A DNA stretch of 27,265 bases from Chloromonas sp. AAM2 (lineage: Eukaryota; Chlorophyta; Chlorophyceae; Chlamydomonadales; Chlamydomonadaceae), in contig QAXH01000968.1 in assembly GCA_004335635.1 (NCBI GenBank), positions 1 through 27,265 on the forward strand. The letters run 5' to 3'. Under the pieces are notes generated by a model that worked only from the letters and a program-made list of their open reading frames with translations, searched no databases and was not told the origin of the DNA. A program made the translations under genes and the position numbers. Below are positions 21,501 to 27,265 of this stretch, one piece after another. Positions within the stretch are counted from its first letter, which is position 1. Each line of letters opens with the position of its first letter.

Positions 21501-24082
21501 AAGACTGTTCATATAACGACTGACCTGAGATGCCGCCTGGTTTGCCTCGTCTTGCTCGCGAGCAGCCGTTGCCATGCCCCGCAGCAAGTGCGCCGCCAGC
21601 GACCCCACACCTTCCACACCGGACAGGGTGGATGCGCCGCCACTGGTGCTGTCCAGGCCGCTGCTGGTTGTGAATCCCTCCAGCGGCTGCTGCTCCTCCC
21701 ACTGCAGGCGCTCCTCGCCCTCCACCACTCCACCGGTCACGGCACCGCTCTCAACCTGTGTTGCATACGTAACAGACGCGCATGACAATGACAGACGTAC
21801 ATCACAGGCGTGCACACATAGGTGTGCGTGTTAGGCATGCATCCGACATTGGCGACAGACGTACGCGATTTGACGTATTAGACAGCTGTACGGGACAAAC
21901 GTGCACGCTGGACGTGCTTGGCAAAATTACAGGTCAACAACAGTCGTACGAGACCAACGCACAGATGTACGGGCTCAAACCGTACATGTCACTGTTCCGC
22001 TGGGCATTTTGAGTTTTTCGGGCTGATGGCAATCGACACAGCGTGAAGCAGCGCTTCCAATATCAAACATGTCCACTCTCACCACCACCACCACCTACAC
22101 AACCATGCCGTCGGTTGAGTGCACTAGTGTGTGTTCTCCTCACTCAAGAAGTACCACGCAGCCCTTGTTGGAATTACGATGGCCATTCACAAATAACCAA
22201 TCCACCCACACACGACACCACCAAGGTTTCACGCACTCACACCCACACCCACGCACCTCGGTCTCCGACAGCATGCCGTCCAGATCCCGCTGCATCTCCG
22301 TCGCCTCCCCCGCGCCTCCGCCCATCACTGACTGGCTGCTTGCAGCCGCTGCTGAGTCAGCGTCGTGGGAGGCCAGCTCCTCGCGGCGGTAGCGCTCGCT
22401 GGCATCACGCGCCCGGGACCACAGAGCCTGCGAGGTGGAGGAGCAGGACCTTGGCAGAGGGTTCACCAGTGGTGCATGCTTTCACTTGGTGTGAGCACAG
22501 CTCCCTAGCCATGCAGCCGTGCATGTGGAACATCATTGGCCGCCCGCCTTGTCAGGCTGGCGCACTGCACATGCATATTCCATGCCCGGCTCAACTCGCA
22601 CGCTGACAACAAGCGTCAAATTACAACCTGCCTAGCTCTTGTGTCCGAGCATACCTGCCACCTGCCATTCTGCGAATCTTTTTCATTTCACATTCCATTC
22701 TGAGCACATTGCATGCTCACAAATCAGTGCTGCTCTTGCTTTTACCAGGTAACGGTGACCTGGCTACAAGAAGGAATGACTGCATGAGTACGTTACAAGA
22801 GCACGTGCTCTGCATGTGGACCATGTGGTCGCACCTTGTCTTCCCGGCGTTGATCGTACTCGGCTTCATAAGCAGCGTCCATGGATTCGACCATTTCGTC
22901 CTCATCCCACATGATAGCATCAGCAGCAAAACCATCAGCCTCTTCTTTTGAGGGCAAGGCATCTGCCAGACTGTGCAGAATGACCATGTCATTGCCACGC
23001 TGTTGCTGCTTTTGTGGCTGCTCCTGGTACTCGAGCTGCAGGTTTGGCATAACAAAGTCTTCTGGCTGCCTGGATGCATGGGTGTCTGCCATGAGCTCGC
23101 CTAGGAAGCTTGTGATTGGGCCTTGTTCTTGAAATCCTTGATCGGATGGGCTGCATGGGGCAGGAGTGGCATCAAAGTTCAGAGCACGGACGATAGGCCA
23201 GCCACGAAGTGGTGCTTGACGCTACGCGACAAAGCAGGCAGCAGCTGCAGTACTCACCCTCCATCGTAAACATTTCCAGCGCCTTCAGGTCCGTCAATCC
23301 TTTGCGCAGTCTGCGATGCAAGCAGCAGTGAACCTGCCTTTGTCGATGCGCAATGCACACATGCAACTATGGACCGCAACAGCTTGAAATGCAAATCAAT
23401 CACGCTTAATGAAGGCCTATGAAAGCAGGCTCGCAATGCCAGAATGCTGGCGATATCTCGCACCTGATAATCTCGCAAAGCTGCCCGAAGACGGCTGCAG
23501 CGAACGCGTCTTAGCATGTCCTCGACCAAATTGGCCACTGCACTCTGTGACTCGCTTTCTGCATCGAGACTTTCGCCGGTGCCAGGAATACGTCGCTGCA
23601 GGAACCTGGCAAGCAAAACAACAGCAACTTGTTCTTATTACAGCTCAACTATGGCATACACGTTGCACCATCCGATTTGCATGCCAGAAAGCCTGGAAGT
23701 GCCAGAGGGAGGCACCAGAGGCAGTGCGGCATAAATGCTCCTGTCAGCTTGTGCATGCCCGATATGGCCCGTACCAGCTGAACGGGTTGTGAAATATAGG
23801 GCTGAATGGAATGCTTGCGGGCACTGCTTGCTGCTCCGCCGCGTCAGAATCTGACGCCCATGGACCCTCCTGCGGGAAGCAAGGCGACAATGTTACACCT
23901 GACGCATACGAATCAATAGGACAAATGGGTCCGGCCGAAGAAAGGTATGCGGTGGAACCCTCTAGGGCCTGATGTGGAGGTTTGCCTGCCACCCTTACCT
24001 CTTGGTCACTGAGAACTACAAATCTGGCATGTGCTGCGGCCACCAGGCAAATCAGCGCTGCCACGCGCATGGGCAGCCTCAT
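18509..24082 (-). CDS. Unrecognised type I membrane protein (13 exons, about 775 aa)
   Basis: Exons, in transcript order: 24082-23999, 23869-23775, 23605-23464, 23333-23258, 23214-22835, 22427-22257, 21755-21525, 21355-21226, 20904-20708, 20013-19790, 19442-19232, 18968-18831, 18757-18509 (stop). They sum to 2328 bases with all phases matching. Residues 1-22 look like a signal peptide (MRLPMRVAALICLVAAAHA). The ectodomain (about 23-592) is acidic, with NLVEDMLRRVRCSRLR, IMWDEDEMVESMDAAYEAEYD and LQWEEQQPLEGF, an ordered block around YSSTYLILHPLALATQMLHDLG and a Tyr/Asp-rich EYDGYGYAYTDYE. One membrane helix spans about 593-613, followed by basic RGLRSLRRVMRR, consistent with a cytosolic C-terminal tail. 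The tail ends in a Gln/Ala-rich coil. I see no kinase, protease or known receptor signature. Exon 5 may instead start at 23136 (26 residues shorter), and the exon 4 start at 23333 was chosen because it keeps frame. Donors of the GTGCG type recur here. Confidence 0.66.
19558..19581 (-). repeat. Dispersed repeat, copy 2
   Basis: Read on the minus strand this is identical over 24 bases to 15365-15388. It lies in the intron 19443-19789 of the membrane-protein gene and again runs in the host's sense direction. In one frame both copies encode VCQFWDN, so a decayed coding fragment of a mobile element is possible. Confidence 0.7.
20525..20574 (-). pseudogene. Decayed duplicate of an exon end
   Basis: These 50 bases align without gaps to 20708-20757, the 3' end of the membrane-protein exon 20904-20708, with 38 of 50 bases matching by my count. 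Translated, the real exon reads MARAMLPRTNEGPQ and this copy MARAVLPCTTDRPQ. The copy has AT where the real exon has its GT donor, so it cannot be spliced out in the same way. Confidence 0.65.
20594..20706. repeat. 34-bp CA-rich minisatellite
   Basis: GAGACAGGCACAG recurs at 20601, 20635 and 20669, a period of 34, embedded in CA-rich sequence. It starts at the donor of the exon ending at 20708, whose GTGTGTG is itself part of the repeat, and ends next to the decayed exon copy. The minus strand stays open through it, so intron retention would add a Cys/Val/Leu-rich stretch. Confidence 0.85.
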
Positions 24083-24326
24083 TGTCACTTCCCGGCAAAG
24101 CTGACGGTTGGTAAGAAGGATCGTGTAAGTGTGCGCGCAACCTTATTCTAGTGTTGATCACTGCATCGGAAGCAAAATGTGCACAACCTGTCGGATGGGG
24201 CGCTCTCGAGAAAAGCACCATGCCGGCGGAAACGTCAACCGTCGGCACATGACAAAACCTAGCCCTCCGGCATGCAACACCCATCGCATCTGAAAATTCA
24301 GTTGTGGAGCTCGAGATTCGTCCGGG
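24083..24326. promoter_or_regulatory. Short divergent promoter region with an inverted repeat
   Basis: Only 244 bases separate the start codons of the membrane-protein gene and RRP5. TGCCGGCGG at 24221-24229 pairs with CCGTCGGCA at 24239-24247 (one G:T pair, 9-base loop). GACGGTTG near 24101 is also complementary to CAACCGTC within the same element. It is a candidate binding site for a dimeric factor, not a demonstrated one. Confidence 0.45.
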
Positions 24327-27265
24327 ATGCCTGCCAATCGGCGCAGTGCAGAGCCGAAGCCGGCAGCTCAGGCTGTGCCAGAGCAGGATGCAGAGTTTCC
24401 ACGCGGCGGCGCCGATGCACTCACACCGCTTGAGAAGCGTCAGATTGAAGAGGAAGCTCGTCAAGCGCTAGACCGGGAGCAGCTGGGAGGTGCCGGCGCA
24501 GGCGGGGCCGGCGGCACCAAACGCAAGCGCAGTCAAAAGAGTAGCAAGGCAAGCGTGCAGCAGCTTCAGTTGCACACATGCATGTTGCTGCCATACTTCC
24601 ATGCCATGCAAGGCTATGAATATGCATGGAATAAGCAACTGGGCCTGCTGCTGCATTAAGGCACAATAATAATAATGTCCAGTCCCAGCTAATACCAGCA
24701 CATGTGCCTGAGCTCCAGGGTAATGTGTGTGTCAACTAAGCACATGCTAGCCGTCTCAACACAGCAGCTAGTTATAGGTGAGCATTGGCTAGTTGGGTCA
24801 GGCAATGCGATTACCTTACATCACGTCTTGTGTTGATCCTGCATTATATGTGTCTGAGTATGCTGTCCACTGCTTTCTGGTCGCTCAGGATGCTAGCGAC
24901 GAACCCGGGCACTTTCTGGGACACTTGGAAAACAAAGCCGCAAACGCTCCAGTGCCCCTTCTCACTGCTAAGGTACAGGGTGTGTTTGGCAAGTGCACTG
25001 AAACGTGTGTATCGGGTGCTGGGCACTTGTTGGGCACGTGCCTCTCAAACAGGGGGCAGGGGCCAGCACAGTGGCGTGTGTAAGCGCAAGTGTTGTCAGC
25101 GCAGTTCCGTGGACCATGCTAGCAGCCAGCACAGAGAGGATCAGGGACTGACTCAGCCGCCATCTCATCGTTACCCTGGCCAGCGTTTTTACACGTTTAG
25201 ACAATGGCAAAGTCAGAAGGATGTGTATCACAGAAGATTAGCTATCTGATACTTTGAACGATTGCTCACGTCTTCAGCAGCGCAACCACAAATTCCGAGC
25301 TTGGCCGAGTGTGATCTTTGACCGAACTGCCTGCCGTGTCAATGTTATCAGCTTTAGAATGCCTGCTATGCAAAACTAACACAGTGAGTAATTCATCCAC
25401 GCAATGATGATGATGATGATAAATGATGATGATGATAAATGATGCTGATGCTGCCTGCTCCGCAGCGCATGTCCGTTGGCATGCGTCTGCTGGCTGTTGT
25501 GCTTGAGGTCAGCCCCAGGGGCCTCACACTCACTCTGCCTCACGGACTCAGAGCAAACGTCACGCCTGAAGAGGTGAGAGGGGCGGAGGTGTGAGGAAAC
25601 TATATTCAAGAAGGACGAGGGGCATGTAGAGAAATATGAGAGATATGAGGACGGTGTGGGTGGAAACAGCAAGTGCAGAACAGAAGTTCACTGAAAGGAT
25701 TGCGCTGGGTTTGACATGAGCAGACTTGCAATCGCACTCTGATGTTCATATCAAGCAGTCGTGGGGTATGTGAGCCCGCCACGATGGTTTGAGCAGCAAG
25801 ATACTTATGATAAACAGCATGCATGTGTCCAGATGCATTTGCGTCTATGCATGTGCCCAGTCGCTACAAAGACGTGTGCTGCATGCATGCATGCATGCAT
25901 GCTTGTGTACAGGCCTCAGATGTGCTTGCCTCCATGCTGGATCCCTCTTCCAAGGCGGGTGCGGCGCTGCTGGGTGCCACGGGCGGGGCGGCCCCACCTT
26001 CAGTCACAGAGCTGTTCCATGTGGGGCAGTACGTGCGATGCCAGGTGGGGCAAGGGGCGGATTGAAGGTGTGGGCTGCCATGTCGTTGCTTAGTATGGCG
26101 TGCGATGCACGTAAGGGTTGTGTCCCGCATATCAGTTGACGTCCAACATGTATGTTATGCAAAGGAGCATGTGATTGAATTCACCTGATTCAATGCAGAC
26201 CTTAAGCACCCATGTGTGAATGACAGACGTACGAATGGCATGTATGTTGATGCTACGATCTGCTGCTTTAGTGATCTTTAGTGAGTGCTTGGATGGCTAA
26301 TGCATTGCCAATAGAGCCGGGTAATGTCTACTGAGCCGTCTTACCTGGAGTTGCGCTCACATGAGGTGCTGCAGTCCACATCTGCGGCTGCAATTGAAAC
26401 AGTCATCGAGTCCTCAACTCAGCCACACTGCCACAGGCGCTCACGCTCGCTTAATTGCACTTCGCATACCTTGACCCGTAGCAGTGGTGTGATATGGTCA
26501 CACACCTTGTATTGTGTGATGCTGGTGCAGGTTCTCTCCCTGGGTCAGACCGAGGGCGAAGCCGCCAAGGGCCGCAAGGCCTCCCGCTTAATCGAATGCA
26601 CCCTGCGATTGAAGCATGTGTGCGCGGGGCGGGGCGTGGACACAGTCCGACAGGGCGCGGCCGTGCCTGCGGTTGTGAGGGGCGTGGAGGACCACGGGTT
26701 CACGCTCGAGTTCGGCATCAAGGTGCGGAACAGGGTGCTGCCACATGGTTACCACAGTTTACACCTTGCATGAACCAGTGCATCTGGTTGCTTGTTGGAA
26801 AGCTAGATGACCATATCCATGCCGCAGGCGGCTAGTGCAGAAGGGCCTTGCATAAAATCGAACCCAATTAGCTAGCATCACGTGCCACTGACAGACCAAG
26901 GCCACAAACGTTGCACACACCTGGGATTTGAAGTAGTCTGGGCAAGAGTTCAGTCGCTGAATTTGAAAATTGTCGTAACCTGCAGAACCCAAAGGAGATG
27001 CCTAAGTCAGTTCAAATTAGAAGCCAGCGTCAAGAATGGGTGTGGTATCTACACTTCACTTTTCTTGGCGTCGCTTGAGCACCCTGTCACTGCATCCTCT
27101 TTTTCCTGCCATTGTGTTCCAGGGCGTGAAGGGCTTCCTCCCCCGCCGCGCGCACGAGGCGGCGTATGGCGAGGGTGCCACGCTCAAGGCGGGAGCCTTG
27201 CTGGACGTGGTGGCGCAGGGCGGGCCGGACGCGCGCGGGATCGTGCGGGTGGGCACGGACCCGAC
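24327..27265 (+). CDS. RRP5: rRNA biogenesis protein RRP5 (PDCD11), N-terminal part, runs off the window
   Basis: Exons: 24327-24548, 24889-24972, 25466-25573, 25913-26044, 26531-26722, 27123 to beyond 27265. All are phase 0. About 293 residues are visible. The N-terminus carries the RRP5 hallmark EFPRGGADALTPLEKRQIE, then a Lys/Arg-rich nuclear/nucleolar segment (TKRKRSQKSSK). The first S1 domain is MSVGMRLLAVVLEVSPRGL plus TLTLPHGLRANV and ELFHVGQYVRCQ; the second contains VRGVEDHGFTLEFGIK and GVKGFLPRR. RRP5 is a large nucleolar protein with about 12 S1 domains and C-terminal HAT/TPR repeats. It binds pre-rRNA and is needed for processing at both the 18S and 5.8S sides. The rest of the gene would lie to the right. 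Exon 1 ends at AAG|GCAAGC, a GC-type donor; no in-phase GT donor gives the same join. Confidence 0.92.
25404..25452 (+). repeat. ATG/ATAA microsatellite before an RRP5 exon
   Basis: ATGATG runs are broken by AAATGATG units and end 13 bases before the splice acceptor at 25465, replacing much of the usual pyrimidine tract. Confidence 0.9.
25880..25902. repeat. (TGCA)n microsatellite
   Basis: About six TGCA units end 10 bases before the acceptor of the RRP5 exon beginning at 25913. The palindromic unit could fold back on itself. Isolated TGCATGC strings are also frequent elsewhere in the window. Confidence 0.9.

Noticed and set aside
23258..23310. Alternative start of membrane-protein exon 4 at the CGCAG acceptor near 23311
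   Set aside because: In the phase needed it would read a Gly-rich frame, while the acceptor at 23334 gives LRKGLTDLKALEMFTME, which looks more like protein and keeps phase.
25404..25902. CRISPR-like or regulatory repeat array in RRP5 introns
   Set aside because: These are simple tri- and tetranucleotide microsatellites without spacers.
21786..26232. GACAGACGTAC recurring at about 21790, 21855 and 26222
   Set aside because: Only 11-14 bases are shared, with no wider similarity that I could see. Too weak to call an element.
1..27265. tRNA, rRNA, riboswitch or bacterial operon features
   Set aside because: No GGTTCGAATCC-type tRNA arm in a cloverleaf context, no rRNA core motifs and no ribosome-binding sites were seen. 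Intron-rich genes rule out a bacterial origin.

Overview
The window reads as nuclear DNA of a unicellular green alga (Chlorophyta, possibly Trebouxiophyceae). Genes are broken by many spliceosomal introns of 38 to about 600 bases with GT-AG borders. Base composition is intermediate, proteins are Ala/Gln/Ser-rich, and two genes belong to core eukaryotic RNA families and look plant-like. The taxon is an inference: no rRNA or organelle marker is present. There is no bacterial operon, tRNA, rRNA or CRISPR array.

I rebuilt five protein genes by joining exons whose reading frame and splice phase agree. (1) Minus strand, 528-2049: the 5' half of a WD40 gene resembling THO complex subunit 6; its 3' half is missing or lies beyond base 1. 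(2) Plus, 2476-5211: a 427-residue armadillo-repeat protein in 7 exons, divergent from gene 1 across 426 bases. (3) Plus, 7545-16842: a 12-exon gene for a protein of about 1744 residues with a TPPP/p25-alpha-like N-terminus, a disordered linker, a long coiled coil and a low-complexity tail. (4) Minus, 18509-24082: a 13-exon gene for a type I membrane protein of about 775 residues that I do not recognise (signal peptide, acidic ectodomain, one membrane helix, basic juxtamembrane segment). (5) Plus, 24327 to the window end: the 5' part of RRP5/PDCD11, a ribosome-biogenesis protein with S1 domains, divergent from gene 4 across 244 bases.

Genes 1/2 and 4/5 are head-to-head pairs that may share promoters; genes 3 and 4 converge. 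Genes 1 and 5 act in mRNA export and rRNA processing. Genes 2 and 3 are tandem; gene 3 is probably microtubule-related. No common pathway for the five genes is visible.

The most unusual material is in the introns and exon ends: several introns begin with short tandem repeats at the 5' splice site, one exon end with its splice donor is present in three tandem copies, one exon end has a decayed copy beyond a 34-base minisatellite, and a 24-base identical motif lies in the sense direction inside introns of two unrelated genes. Exon borders were deduced by eye, without transcripts.
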